Notes: generated by a model from the letters alone, not told the origin. Counted from the first letter of the stretch, positions 17,574 through 32,200 are shown. The stretch is DNA of 64,000 nucleotides from Hyphomonadaceae bacterium (GCA_030697555.1 JAUYPV010000017.1:62001-126000), one strand, 5' to 3'. Made by a program: numbers and translations.

Positions 17574-18953
17574 TCATGATGATGCAGGAGCTGATATCGG
17601 TGAGCCGCCGCTCTTCAGCGAGACGTGCGCACAAACGCCTCCACCCGGCCGGTTCGCAAGCTTGAAAATGCCGCCATGGCTCTCGGTCAGCGCCTTGACG
17701 ATGGCGAGACCCAGTCCGGAGCCCCCCTCCTCGCGACCGCGAGACGGTTCCAGTCGCTCGAACGGGGCGAGAATGCGATCGATTTCGGCATCGGGTATGC
17801 CCGGACCGCGATCGGCGACTTCGATGATGACCCAGCCGGGCTCAAGCGACACGGCAAGTTCGGCAGCGGCGCCGTAGCGCAGCGCGTTGTCAGTGAGGTT
17901 CGCCAGGATTCGCCGCAACGCAACTGGGTCGACGACCGCCTGCGCTGCTGGCGCCGTGGGAGGAGCGAAGATCACCGCCTCACCAAGCTCTTTCCGCGCC
18001 GCAGCGAACGCAATCGTTTCGGCGACAACGTCCGCGCGGGCCTGCCTTTCGTCGCGTTTCTCCGTGGTGCGCGCAAACAGCAGCGTGTCGCCGATCAGCT
18101 CGCTCATCTCCTCGATGTCGCGTTCCGCGCGTTCGCGCTGCGAGGCGTCAGCAATGAACTCGGCGCGCATCCGCAGGCGCGTCAGGTAAGTGCGAAGATC
18201 GTGGGCGATCGCCGCGACCAATCGCGTGCGTTCCTGCACCAGGAGGCGGATGCGCCTCTTCATGTCGTTGAAGGAGGACGCCAGTTCGCGGAGCTCTTTT
18301 GGGCCTTTGGTTTCAAGATCGGGAGCATCGAGCCGCTCGGCGAACATGCGGGCAGTTGCGGCCAGCTTCTCGATCGGCCGCGCAGTCTGGCGGACGGCGA
18401 TCACCAGCAACACGATCACGATGAGGCCGACGAGACCGACGATAGCGAGCCCGCGGCCGAGCACCCCGCGCAGTAGAACCGAACGCATCGGCTCCATCGC
18501 GACCCAGGGGCCGTCTCGCAAACGCACATAGAGTCGCACGGGCCGCCACTCCTCGTCTCGCCGGTTCCGGAACCCCTGAAACCCGCCTCGCCGCTGCAGG
18601 TCGACATGGACGTCCCGGCTGGCGAAAGCCTCGTCATAGCTGTCCAGAAAGCGGGTCAGGATGGGCGCGGATGTCCCGTCGGCCGCGGTGGCCGGAATCA
18701 CATCGACGAGGCGGACGGACATCGACGCGGAGTTGAGCGCATCCAGCAGGCGGGGCCTGGCTTTCGGGCTGGCCGCCTCGAGCACTTCGACAATGGCCGC
18801 TGCTTGCGCAGGCAGCGGCAGGCGTTCCGCCGACGCCCGGTCACGCCCGATCGGCGCAAAGAAAGCCACCGCCATGGCAAGATTGAACAGCACGACCGCG
18901 CCAAGCAGGAAGCCAACAAGCCGCAGCGATATAGAGTTTGCCAGAGGCGCCAT
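17574..18953 (-). CDS. Sensor histidine kinase (EnvZ-like architecture)
   Basis: The protein is 459 residues from an ATG one base past the response-regulator stop, so the pair is tightly coupled. It has a membrane segment at about 9-31, a periplasmic sensor region to about 165, a second membrane segment at 167-188, a HAMP linker, the H-box with His251 (AIAHDLRTYLTRLRMR), N-box LANLTDNALRYG, and ATP-lid motifs ADRGPGIPD and GSGLGLAIVKAL. The H-box normally reads HDLRTPLT; here Tyr256 replaces the near-invariant proline, which may alter kinase or phosphatase balance. The signal is unknown. The likely targets are the divergent exported genes at 19874 and 20471. Confidence 0.9.
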   Translation of the reverse strand: MAPLANSISLRLVGFLLGAVVLFNLAMAVAFFAPIGRDRASAERLPLPAQAAAIVEVLEAASPKARPRLLDALNSASMSVRLVDVIPATAADGTSAPILTRFLDSYDEAFASRDVHVDLQRRGGFQGFRNRRDEEWRPVRLYVRLRDGPWVAMEPMRSVLLRGVLGRGLAIVGLVGLIVIVLLVIAVRQTARPIEKLAATARMFAERLDAPDLETKGPKELRELASSFNDMKRRIRLLVQERTRLVAAIAHDLRTYLTRLRMRAEFIADASQRERAERDIEEMSELIGDTLLFARTTEKRDERQARADVVAETIAFAAARKELGEAVIFAPPTAPAAQAVVDPVALRRILANLTDNALRYGAAAELAVSLEPGWVIIEVADRGPGIPDAEIDRILAPFERLEPSRGREEGGSGLGLAIVKALTESHGGIFKLANRPGGGVCAHVSLKSGGSPISAPASS

Positions 18954-18954
18954 G

Positions 18955-19686
18955 TCAGGACCGGCTGACCGCCACGGCGAACAGATAGCCGCCATTGCGC
19001 ACTGTCCTGATGAAGCGAGGCGCTGCGGAGTCATCGCCCAGCTTGCGGCGCAGCCGGGACATCATGACATCGACCGACCGGTCGAACGCGGTGGCCTCGC
19101 GGCCCTTCGTCCAGTCCATCAGGAAGTCGCGGCTCAACACGCGCTGGGGGTGCTTAACGAAGGCCATCAACAGGTCGTACTCGCCAGCGGACAGCTCGAT
19201 CGCTTCGCCGCCGGGGTTGGTAAAACTCCGCGAAGCCGCGTCCAGATTCCATCCTTCGAAACTATAGATTTCGGCATCGGCACTGATCAATTGGCGTGAT
19301 GCAGAGTCAGCGGGCGCCCGGGCGCGTCGCAGAACCGAACGGGCGCGAGCGATCAACTCGCGCGGATTGAAAGGCTTCGGAAGATAGTCGTCGGCGCCGA
19401 TTTCGAGACCGATGATGCGGTCGATATCCTCCCCGCGCGCGGTTACCAAGATTACCGGAGGTCCATTGTTGGCGGCGAGCCGGCGGCACACCGACAAGCC
19501 GTCCTCTCCCGGCATCATGACGTCCATGACGATCAGCGCCGGCCGGGTGCGGGCCAAAAGCGCGTCGAGGGCGCGTGCGTTCTCGCACGGGGCTGCCTCG
19601 AATCCCTCCCGCCGGAACAGGGCGACGGCCAGATCCCGGATTTCTGGATCATCCTCAACAATGGCGACGAGATCGAGCGGTGTCAT
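18955..19686 (-). CDS. OmpR-family response regulator
   Basis: This 243-residue regulator has a receiver domain (acidic pair EDD at residues 11-13, phosphoacceptor Asp55 in IVMDVMMPGEDG, LVTARGE, and Lys in DDYLPKPFNP) and a winged-helix DNA-binding domain ending VDVMMSRLRRKLGDD and RTVRNGGYLFA. The ATG at 19686 is preferred to a TTG five codons upstream. No strong ribosome-binding site is visible. It is the first gene of the regulator-kinase unit and is transcribed away from the small exported gene at 19874; the 187-base gap between them may hold its binding sites. Confidence 0.9.
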   Translation of the reverse strand: MTPLDLVAIVEDDPEIRDLAVALFRREGFEAAPCENARALDALLARTRPALIVMDVMMPGEDGLSVCRRLAANNGPPVILVTARGEDIDRIIGLEIGADDYLPKPFNPRELIARARSVLRRARAPADSASRQLISADAEIYSFEGWNLDAASRSFTNPGGEAIELSAGEYDLLMAFVKHPQRVLSRDFLMDWTKGREATAFDRSVDVMMSRLRRKLGDDSAAPRFIRTVRNGGYLFAVAVSRS

Positions 19687-19873
19687 TTTGGTACTGTACA
19701 ACGAGGTTGGTTGAATGTCCGTTCATGCATGTGACCCTGTGTAACCGGCGGCCGCACTTCCGCCGCCCGTATGAAACACAGTGAGTGTCGGCAGACATCT
19801 CCCGGTTTCATCCCCCCCTCAGTCTGGCTGAGTTGAGCCGGCGTCGGGCCGGGCCTGAAACAGGAGATTCGTT

Positions 19874-20395
19874 ATGAAACACGCTACCCTCATCGCCAGC
19901 CTGATCGCCTTGGGTGCATTTACCATCCAGACCGCCGAAGCCCAGCGCGTCGGCCGCGGCGCAGGCCGAACCGCTTCGGGCGGCGTCGTCGCCGGTCAGG
20001 TCCACGACCGGGAAGGTCCCAATGGCGGAACGCTCCGCGGCGCGCGCGGCGTTGCAAGCGACGGCCAGGGCAATGTGATCGCCGGCAGCGCCAACTGCGC
20101 AGACGGCGCCGCTGGCCGCGCCTGTCGCGCCGGCGTCACCGAGCGCACGGCGGACGGCGCAGTGACCCATGAAAGCGGCATCAAGATCGACGGCGCCAAT
20201 GGCGGCACGCTCGCGAGCCAGGGCGGCTTTGCCAAGGACGCCGACGGCAATGTGGTCCGCGACCGCACTACCGAGGCGAGCAACCAGAATGGCTCGGTCG
20301 CCGTGGACAGCGCCTACACTTCGGAGACCGGCGGCAGCCGTACTGTGACCTGCGCCAACGCAGCGGGCGAAATCGTTACTTGCCCGACGCGCTAG
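19874..20395 (+). CDS. Small exported Gly/Ala-rich protein of unknown function
   Basis: The 173-residue product has a signal peptide (MKHATLIASLIALGA, cleavage near AEAQ) and a low-complexity mature part rich in Gly, Ala, Asn and Asp. Two related blocks each carry an NGGT motif (REGPNGGTLRGARG and DGANGGTLASQGG), each followed by a DGQGN or DADGN turn, suggesting internal duplication. Two Cys pairs, CADGAAGRAC and CANAAGEIVTC, could form disulfides. I do not recognise a family. It shares its upstream gap with the OmpR-type regulator and is probably under its control. The EF-hand gene follows 75 bases later. Confidence 0.75.
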   Translation: MKHATLIASLIALGAFTIQTAEAQRVGRGAGRTASGGVVAGQVHDREGPNGGTLRGARGVASDGQGNVIAGSANCADGAAGRACRAGVTERTADGAVTHESGIKIDGANGGTLASQGGFAKDADGNVVRDRTTEASNQNGSVAVDSAYTSETGGSRTVTCANAAGEIVTCPTR

Positions 20396-20404
20396 AGCAG
20401 CCGC

Positions 20405-20435
20405 GCCGGCCCCCGGTCGAAACGCCGGGGCCGGC
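20405..20435 (+). terminator. GC-rich hairpin between the two exported genes
   Basis: GCCGGCCCC and GGGGCCGGC form a perfect 9-pair stem with a 13-base loop, ten bases after the stop of the 173-residue gene. No T-run follows, so it may be a partial terminator or a stabiliser of the upstream message. Confidence 0.5.
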
Positions 20436-20470
20436 GATGGCGTGCACATACAGGACAATCGAGCAGCAAC

Positions 20471-20887
20471 ATGAAACTCCTCCCCATCGTCCTCTTCCTC
20501 TCCGCCTGCGCTCCGGCGGCCGCCCAGTCGCACGACGGATCGCGCATCTTGCAGCAACTTGAAAAAGCCGACTCGAACGGCGACGGCGCCGTCAGCCGCT
20601 CGGAATTCACCACCTTCCGCCAGAAGCAATTCGCGCGGATGGACCGCAACGGCGACGGCTACATGACTGAAAGCGACATACCGCGCCTTGTCGCCAGCCG
20701 GCTTCCTGCCGGCATGCAGGCCGACCAACTGGTGCGCGAGTTCGACGCCGATGGCGACAAGAAGGTAAGCCGCGACGAGTTCGGCGGCGGACCGACTGTC
20801 GTGTTCGATCGTGTCGACGTCGATCATGACGGCATCGCGACCAAAGCCGAGCTCGGGGCGGCCCAGGCCGCGCTCGCAGCGCGCTAG
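20471..20887 (+). CDS. Exported four-EF-hand calcium-binding protein
   Basis: The 138-residue protein has a signal peptide (MKLLPIVLFLSACAPAAAQ). The Cys in LSAC could instead mark a lipoprotein, although the run after it favours cleavage at AAAQ. Four EF-hand loops follow: DSNGDGAVSRSEF, DRNGDGYMTESDI, DADGDKKVSRDEF and DVDHDGIATKAEL. All have acidic residues at positions 1 and 3 and most at 12; the last lacks an acidic residue at position 5 as usual. It should bind Ca2+ in the periplasm. The location next to a two-component pair suggests a cell-envelope response, but that is inference. Confidence 0.85.
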   Translation: MKLLPIVLFLSACAPAAAQSHDGSRILQQLEKADSNGDGAVSRSEFTTFRQKQFARMDRNGDGYMTESDIPRLVASRLPAGMQADQLVREFDADGDKKVSRDEFGGGPTVVFDRVDVDHDGIATKAELGAAQAALAAR

Positions 20888-21533
20888 AGGCAGGCATGGA
20901 AACACTGCCGCGATCCCCCTGGCTGCTGGCGGTGGTCCGATGTTGCTCTGCAACGTCACTCCCTGCCCCTCCGCTGACCCCGATATTGTTTCTGAAGGAT
21001 TCGATCCGTCCCCAATTCGAGAGACAGAAACACATTCGACGTTTGGCCGCGCGCCAGCGACCTCGATGGGAAACCGGTCTCTCGAATTCTGCGGTGTCCG
21101 AGAAACTCCATTTCTTGCGCGATGCCAGAGACGCGCTCGCGGAAACGGCCCAATGGCGCGCCTACCGCGAACTCACATCGGGTCTCTGTGTGATTTCTCT
21201 GCGGCCAAGTCCCGGAGAGTAGACCTCTATTCAGAGGCTCCGTGTCGACCACCCCGGAGACCGGGGCTCCCTGGCTGTGTGGCGACCGCAATGGAGCAGT
21301 AGCTCTCCGAATTCCCTGGTTGCAGGGAATTTTCCCTGATTTTGCGACCGCTCTCGAAGGCAGACCGCGCGCAAGGACCGGCAACTACCGAAAATTTTCC
21401 ATTTTCGGCCGCGTCTCCGGATGAAAAGAGCAGGGAATTTTCAGACGGAGTGCAGGGAATTCTGGAACGGCTAGCAGGGAATTTTTCCGATTTGGCTGGC
21501 GCAGCGGGCGGCAGTCGAGCGAAGCCTCCCGAC
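20888..21533. other. Non-coding stretch with short repeats
   Basis: I see no credible gene over about 645 bases. Frames here lack signal, family resemblance or ribosome-binding sites. The second half is AT-richer than its surroundings and holds the GCAGGGAATT repeats annotated separately. It may be the scar of an old insertion next to the DUF5681 gene. Confidence 0.5.
21311..21486. repeat. GCAGGGAATT(T/C)T direct repeats with one inverted copy
   Basis: GCAGGGAATT occurs at about 21322, 21430, 21452 and 21474, three of the copies continuing as TTTT or TTTC. ATTCCCTG at 21311-21318 with CAGGGAAT at 21323-21330 forms an 8-pair inverted repeat around the first copy. Spacing (108, 22, 22) is irregular, so this is not CRISPR. 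It looks like a relic of mobile-element ends or a protein-binding cluster. Confidence 0.6.
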
Positions 21534-21995
21534 ATGAATGACCGAACCGGACCAAACTCTAGCTCGATGGAGGCAAATCTGGACACCGGCCACTCCCGGA
21601 TACCGGTTCACTCGCGTTGGAAACCCGGCCAATCGGGCAATCCGCGAGGTCGGCGTCCAAAGCATCCGGCGGTCGCTTCGGACCAGCCGACCTCAGGCCC
21701 ACCAGCTGAGAGCAAAGTCGGTTATGGCCAGCCTCCCCGCCATTCGCGTTGGAAGCCAGGCCAATCCGGCAACCCGCGCGGCGGCCGCCCACGCGACATC
21801 TTACAGGAAGTCCTGCTTTCGCCGTTTCCGGTGAAAATCGGCGCGCGAACCGAGATGGTACCTGCGCTGGACGTCATGCTGCTCCGTATTCGAGCTCAAG
21901 CATTGGAAGGCGATCAAAAGGTCATCCGTAGCCTCATCGAACATTTCGGTAGTGAGTCTTTCGAACGTTCGCCTTTGCGCCGGAGTATCAAATAG
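21534..21995 (+). CDS. DUF5681 domain protein with tandem motif
   Basis: The product is 153 residues from the ATG at 21534. The DUF5681 core motif occurs twice: SRWKPGQSGNPRGRRP near residue 27 and SRWKPGQSGNPRGGRP near residue 68, so the N-terminal unit is duplicated. The C-terminal part (LQEVLLSPFPVKI and LEGDQKVIRSLIEHF) is typical of the family, in which it helps recognise the single helical unit. Function is unknown; such genes are frequent in accessory regions of alphaproteobacteria. The frame stays open upstream, but the repeat-rich DNA there makes the ATG at 21534 the best start. Confidence 0.75.
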   Translation: MNDRTGPNSSSMEANLDTGHSRIPVHSRWKPGQSGNPRGRRPKHPAVASDQPTSGPPAESKVGYGQPPRHSRWKPGQSGNPRGGRPRDILQEVLLSPFPVKIGARTEMVPALDVMLLRIRAQALEGDQKVIRSLIEHFGSESFERSPLRRSIK

Positions 21996-22196
21996 CAGTC
22001 GATGACCGAATTGGATGGGTGATCTCAACTGATCAGCGCCGTCCCTCGTCGTTCGACATGAAGTTAGAAGTTCGCGAGTCGCTAAAGCCGCACATCGCCC
22101 CTGGGACGGTCAATGACCCCCCGTGACGGTCGGCCATCGGGATCGGTGCTGCCGTTGCTCCAGGCTCGACTGTCGCGTCGCGAAAAGGCCCGACAA

Positions 22197-26634
<4,438 letters not shown>

Positions 26635-26638
<4 letters not shown>

Positions 26639-27912
26639 CGAGACAACTCCCGTTCCGGCGCAGCGCCGGAATATGCGCCCGTGAGACGGGCGAGCGCCGC
26701 GCGGGCGCGATGATAGGAACCAAGGGCGGAATTGCGCTGCAGCCGCGCCTCCACGAGAACGCGCTGGGCGTCGAGCACGTCGAGATAGGAAAAGGCGCCG
26801 GCGGCATACCCTTCCCTCGCCCGTTCAAGTGCCTGCTGGGCGGCCGGAAGCAACCGCGCGTCGATCGCCTCGATCTCGGAGCGGGCGATATCGACCTGCG
26901 CAGCGGCAGAGGCCACTTCGCGTGCGATGTTGCGGCGCAGAGCCTCGGTCTCAAGCCGCAGCTTCGACCGTTCGGCCTCCGCGCGGTCGACCGCGCCCGA
27001 ATTGTTGTCCCACCAGGTCAGCGGGATCGTCACGCCGACCACCAGCGCCGCCTCGTCATACTCGTGGAAATAGCGCACGCCTGCGGACACTATGGGGTCT
27101 GGGTGTGACCTGGCACGCTCCACCGCTATGACGCCGCTTGCGCGCTCTTCCTCCACGCGCGCCCGCGCGATCTCAGGACTTGCCGCCGCGCCGGCCAGCG
27201 TGCCCAAGCTTGGTGCGAGGGTATTGAAGCCAGACAGGTCCACGGCGAAGGCAGCATCGCCGTCCCAGTAGCTTGCCAGCTGACGCCGCGCCGCTTCTGC
27301 GGAAAGCTGTGTGCTCGTGACGGCGATCTCGGCGTCCGCCAGCAGCGCTTGCGATCGGGACGCCGCCATCAGCGGATCGCGCGCCGCCTGAACGCGCCGG
27401 TCCACTGTGGCGACAATCTCCTTCGCCACGGCGAGCCGGTCATTGGCCACAACGAGATTGGCCGCTGCAACCTGGGCCGCGACGTAGGCGGTCTCGACCG
27501 CAAACAGCAAATCTCGCCGCCGCAGGGCACCGTCTGCTTGAGCGGCCCTGACGCCGGTCCCAGCCAACTGTGTCCGAGCCGCGCGGTCACCCCCCATCTC
27601 GAGCGTCTGGCTGAAGAACAGCGTCGTCTCCGCACGGTCGACCCCTTGATAGGTGCTCCGGCCGCCAAGGTTTTCGGCGCCGAGCTCAATGGTCGGGTTG
27701 ACCGCGCGATCGGCCTGACGAACGCCAGCCTCTGCCGCCCGGCTGGCCTGCTCCGATGCCCGGAGAGTGGGCGCATCCTCCAGTGCGCGAGAGAAAGCGT
27801 CCTCCAGTCGCAGGGCGGGCGCATCGGCTTCCTGCGCCGTAGCGGGCCACGCCGTCAGTGCGACGGCGAAGGCGACAGCCGAAAATCCGGCCGCCAATGA
27901 TCGAAATGACAA
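26635..27912 (-). CDS. czcC: CzcC-type outer-membrane factor (TolC family)
   Basis: The 425-residue protein starts with a signal peptide (AVALTAWPATAQ) and shows two outer-membrane-efflux repeats: long amphipathic helices with EDAFSRALEDAPTLRASEQA in the first half and DRAEAERSKLRLETEALRRN in the second. It provides the outer-membrane duct of the CzcCBA pump. It is second in the unit, 61 bases after the small His-rich gene. Confidence 0.9.
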
Positions 27913-27973
27913 GGAAAGCTCCTCTGTCGCAAAGCGTCATAAGCCCGCCCGAAAGGCGGACACGAACTTCGGA

Positions 27974-28390
27974 TCAGAGGATGGTGCGAGGGGGTTTGCG
28001 CGGCGGAGAGGAGCTGACTGAGTTCAGCGCCGACCCGATTTCGAACCAGATCGCGGCGGTCGTCGGCCCGACACTGGAAACGTGCAGTTCTTCGTTCACG
28101 GTCGCGGCGTGAGAACATCCATGCGCATGCAGGACGGGTTCACCGGGCTCCCCTCCGGAGGGTGTGCCTCCGCCGGACGCGCTGTCGTCGTGGGCCGCAT
28201 CCGCCTCGGCGTGGTCGTGTCCATGAGCGTCAACGCCATGGATATCGTGAGCGTCCTCCGCAATCATATGCAGAAGCAACGATTGCGAGGCGTCCATGGC
28301 ATGGGCGTGCAGGGGCGCCGCCGCCGCCACGCCGAACCAGGCGACCAGCGAGGCCATCAGCACGGAAAAAGACCTTCGTGCGACGCGCAT
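27974..28390 (-). CDS. Small exported His-rich protein preceding czcCBA (CzcI-like position)
   Basis: The product is 138 residues from the ATG at 28390. It begins with a signal peptide (MRVARRSFSVLMASLVAWF) and has a His/Asp-rich middle (HDIHGVDAHGHDHAEAD) that would bind Zn2+-class metals, and ends NSVSSSPPRKPPRTIL. Its place before czcC matches CzcI, a small periplasmic regulator in Cupriavidus, but I cannot show homology. The tail resembles that of the 111-residue protein before the cus genes. A weak promoter, TGGACC-N16-CTATAG, may lie just upstream. Confidence 0.7.
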   Translation of the reverse strand: MRVARRSFSVLMASLVAWFGVAAAAPLHAHAMDASQSLLLHMIAEDAHDIHGVDAHGHDHAEADAAHDDSASGGGTPSGGEPGEPVLHAHGCSHAATVNEELHVSSVGPTTAAIWFEIGSALNSVSSSPPRKPPRTIL

Positions 28391-28862
28391 GACGAGACCT
28401 ATAGAGCCCCCGGCCTTTACGGTCCATGAAGCGAGGCAGCCGCGCGAGTTCTCGCCACCGACTTCCCGAAATCGGCGACCTGAAGCGCTTGGAGCGCAAA
28501 CTTTCGATGGTGGTCGGGCATGCGGCCAAGGCGATCTCCCTGACTGCCCCCCTGATCGACGCATTGTCAGATGGGTCTGGCCGACAGAGCGAGCAAAGCG
28601 CCTTCGCCCATCGTGCTTGAGCTCATTCACGGTCGGACGGATGCGTTTTGCCTCTTGGCCGCCTGCGAGAGTCCGGAGCGGTTCGACATGCGGTCTCAGG
28701 CCGGCCCAAGCATGCGCCGACCGTTACCGGGCCTGCCAGCGATTGCTGCACGCGCCGTCACTCAATGCTCCTTTCTCAGGTTCGCACGCTTCATTGTCCT
28801 CGGATCAATCCGCTCAAGCAACGTTCCGCCGTCGCTGCTGTTGCAAGCGACGGCGATCGATC
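28391..28862. other. Intergenic stretch between czc and cus units
   Basis: About 470 bases without a gene that I can support. It holds the likely promoter of the His-rich czc gene near 28391-28430 and a hairpin near the cus end (28827-28855). A 64-codon frame at 28426-28620 has no recognisable feature. Confidence 0.5.
28827..28855 (-). terminator. Hairpin after the cus operon
   Basis: On the minus strand CGCCGTCGCT pairs perfectly with AGCGACGGCG across a 9-base loop, starting 7 bases after the cusF stop. No T-run follows. It fits the end of the cus transcript. Confidence 0.55.
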
Positions 28863-29249
28863 TCATTGCTTCTGTATCCTGACGATGATGGTTTTCTCCA
28901 CCGCGCTTTTGAGCTCGAACGAGACCGCATCACCGACCTTCAGATCCTTGAGCATCATCGGGTCGGCCGCCGCGAACGCCATCGTCATGGCATCCCAGTT
29001 CACCGCAGGAATTGGGCCATGGTCGAGCGTAACGGCGCCAGAGGCGGCATCGATTGCCGTGATCTTGCCAACGGCAGTGATTGGTCCAGCCGGGACGGTT
29101 GTCGCATCCGTCTTCGAGACGTCGTCCATTTTCATATCGCCCATCGAGGTCGAGGGCTCGGTCTTCGGCTCCTCCGTCTTCGGCGAACACGCGACTACAC
29201 CAAGAGCGAACGCGCTCAGACCCGCAAACAACAATACTGTCTTCTGCAT
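28863..29249 (-). CDS. cusF: CusF-like periplasmic copper chaperone (lipoprotein)
   Basis: The protein is 128 residues from the ATG at 29249, which has AGGAG 7 bases upstream inside the cusA end. It carries a lipoprotein signal (FALGVVACSPK), a Met/acidic linker, and a CusF domain with the copper-binding set His (DHGPIP), then Trp and two Met in NWDAMTMAF, with the same spacing as CusF (His+8 Trp, Trp+3 Met, +2 Met). CusF delivers Cu+ or Ag+ to CusB. It is the last gene of the cus unit, one base after the cusA stop. Confidence 0.9.
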   Translation of the reverse strand: MQKTVLLFAGLSAFALGVVACSPKTEEPKTEPSTSMGDMKMDDVSKTDATTVPAGPITAVGKITAIDAASGAVTLDHGPIPAVNWDAMTMAFAAADPMMLKDLKVGDAVSFELKSAVEKTIIVRIQKQ

Positions 29250-29250
29250 C

Positions 29251-32200
29251 TCAAACTCCTGCTTCGCTGATCCGGTTTTCATTGGATGCTTGACGCATCC
29301 CGCCGCGGCGGCGGATCAGTAAGAACGCCGCAGGAATGACAAAGAGAGAAAGAAGCGGAGCGCTCAGCATACCGCCGACGAGCGGCGCTGCAATCCGGCG
29401 CATGACCTCGCCGCCGGTTCCGCCGGTAAAGAGGATGGGCAACAGGCCGGCCAGCACGACGGCGACGGTCATCGCCTTCGGGCGGAGCCGCAACAGCGCG
29501 CCTTCGCGAACCGCCTCGGCGACCGTGGCAGGCGTGATCGCCTCACCGCGATCGACGCGCTCCTGCAGTGCATTGCGGAGATAGACCAGCATCACCACGC
29601 CGAATTCGGCGGCGAGACCCGCCAGCGCGATGAACCCCACCGCGACCGCCACCGAAAACTCATAGCCCATCAGATAGATGAGCCAGACCCCGCCGGTGAG
29701 CGCGAACGGCAGGCTGGCCATCACAAGCATGGCTTCGTCCGCCCGCCGGAAGGTCATGTAGAGGAGAAGGAAGATGATCACGATTGTTGCAGGGCCCACC
29801 AGCGCGAGACGTTGCGCGGCCCGCTCGAGATATTCAAACTGCCCGGAATAGGAGACCGTCACGCCCTCCGGCAGCGAGGTCGCTGCAACGGCGGCCTGGA
29901 TATCGCCGACGACCGAGGCGAGATCGCGGCCCCGCACATCGACGAACACGAACGACGCCAGCCGCCCATTCTCGCTGCGGATCATGGCCGGGCCGTCGGC
30001 CACGGAAACCCTGGCGACTTCGCCGAGCGTCAGAATGAGGCCCGCCTCGGTGACAATCGGCAGGGCCGTTAGCCGATCGGTCGTGTCGCGGAACTCGCGC
30101 GGATAGCGCAGGCTGATCGGGTAGCGGGCGCGGCCGTCGATGAATTCGCCGATCTGCTCTCCGCCGATGGCGCCCGACACCACCTCCTGGACGTCGGCGA
30201 CGTTGAGGCCGTAGCGGCTGGCGGCGAAGCGGTCGATGTCGATGTCGACATAGCGGCCATTGGCCAACCGCTCGGCGGCGGATGACGAAACGCCCTCCAC
30301 GCCCCTGGCCGCCTGTTCGATCGTGGTCGCCGCGCTTTGGATGGTGGCGAGATCAGGCCCGCTCACCTTGACGCCGATCGGACTCTTGACCCCTGTCGCC
30401 AGCATGTCGATGCGGTTGCGAATCGGCGGGACCCAGACGTTGGTGAGGCCCGGCACGCGCACGGCCGCGTCGAGCTGCTCGATAATACGCTCGGGTGTCA
30501 TGCCAGGCCGCCAGTCTGCTCGTGGCTTGAGACGGATCGTGGTCTCGAACATTTCGAGCGGGGCTGGATCGGTTGCGGTCTCGGCGCGGCCGGCCTTGCC
30601 GAACACGCTCTCAACCTCCGGCACCGTCTTGATCATCCGATCTGTCTGCTGGAGCAGTTCAGAGGCCTCCGACGCTGAAAGGCCTGGCAAGGCTGTCGGC
30701 ATGTAGAGCAGATCGCCCTCGTCCATCATCGGCATGAACTCGGCCCCGAGACGTGAGATTGGCCAGGCCGTGCTCGCCAGCGCCATCAAGGCGATAACGA
30801 TCACGACGACAGGTTGTTTCAGGGTAAAGCCGATCGCCGGCCGATAGATCGTCGACAGCACGCGATTGATCGGGTTCGCGGTCTCGGACGGAACGCGACC
30901 GCGAATCCAGAACCCCATCAGAACAGGCGTCAGCGTGACCGAGAGCGCCGCCGCGGCTGCCATGGCGTAGGTCTTGGTGAAGGCGAGCGGCGCGAACAGC
31001 CGGCCCTCCTGCGCCTGCAGTGTGAATACCGGCAGGAATGAAAGCGTGATGATGATGAGGCTGAAGAACAGCGCCGGGCCGACTTCGATCGAGGCCTGCG
31101 CGATGACCCACCAGTGGGCCTCGCCCTTCGGCATGGCGCCGCCATTGTCATCGCGCCAGCGCTCCAGCTTCTTGTGGGCGTTCTCGACCATCACGATGGC
31201 GGCGTCCACCATCGCGCCGATAGCGATGGCGATGCCCGAGAGCGACATGATATTGGCCTCGACGCCCTGCACCCGCATCACCAGGAACGCCGTCGCGATC
31301 CCGAGCGGCAGGGTGACGATAGCGACCAGCGCCGAGCGCAGATGGAAGAGGAAAAGCGCGCACACCAGGGCGACGACAACGAACTCTTCGGTCAGCTTGT
31401 GGGTAAGGTTCTCGATCGCGCGATCGATCAAGGGTGCGCGATCATAGGTGGTGACAATCTCGACGCCGGCTGGCAGGCGCGGCGCAACCGCCTTGAGGCG
31501 CTCCTTGACTGCGGCGATGACCTCGCGCGCATTCGCTCCGGCGCGCATCACGATGACGCCGCCGGCGACCTCGCCCTGCCCGTTAAGTTCGGCAATCCCG
31601 CGCCGCATCTGGGGACCGATTTCGATCCAGGCGATGTCGCCCAGCGTTACCGGGACACCGCCTGCGGCAAGCTTCAGCGGGATGGCGCGGAAGTCATCAT
31701 CGTTGCGCAAATAGCCCGAGGCGCGAACAACGTGCTCCGCCTCCCCAATCTCGATCGAGGCGCCGCCGGCCTCAGAATTGGCGCGGCGGACTGCCTCGGC
31801 GACCATGGCCTGCGTCACGCCGTAGGTCGCCATCTTCTGAGGATCGAGCACGATCTGATGCTGGCGCACCATGCCGCCGACAGCTGCGACCTCGGCAACG
31901 CCCGGCACGGACTTCAATTCGAACGACAAGAGCCAGTCCTGCAGTGCACGCAGCTCGCCGAGGTCCTGGCCGCCTAATCTGTCGACCAGCGCATACTCAT
32001 AGACCCAGCCGACGCCGGTGGCGTCCGGCCCCATGCTGGTTCTGGCGCCTGCGGGCAGCCGCGCCTGTGCCTGGGTCAGGTATTCGAGCACGCGCGAACG
32101 CGCCCAATAGAGATCGACCCCGTCATTGAAGATCACATAGACGAATGAGTCCCCGAAGAAGGAGAAGCCCCGCACGCTTCGGGCGCCCGGAACCGAGAGC

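Noticed and set aside
19701-19873. Gap between the response regulator and the exported gene searched for the island promoter motif.
   Set aside because: A CGTATG is present, but no GGG at the required distance; this unit appears to be outside the putative regulon.
20896-21222. A 108-codon frame after the EF-hand gene.
   Set aside because: Arg/Pro/Ser-rich translation without any recognisable pattern and no ribosome-binding site; treated as non-coding.
21311-21486. GCAGGGAATT repeats considered as a CRISPR array.
   Set aside because: The repeats are 10-12 bases, spacing is irregular (108, 22, 22) and no cas genes are present.
28426-28620. A 64-codon frame between the czc and cus units.
   Set aside because: No family features or ribosome-binding site; composition is not clearly coding. 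Kept only as a note in the intergenic entry.
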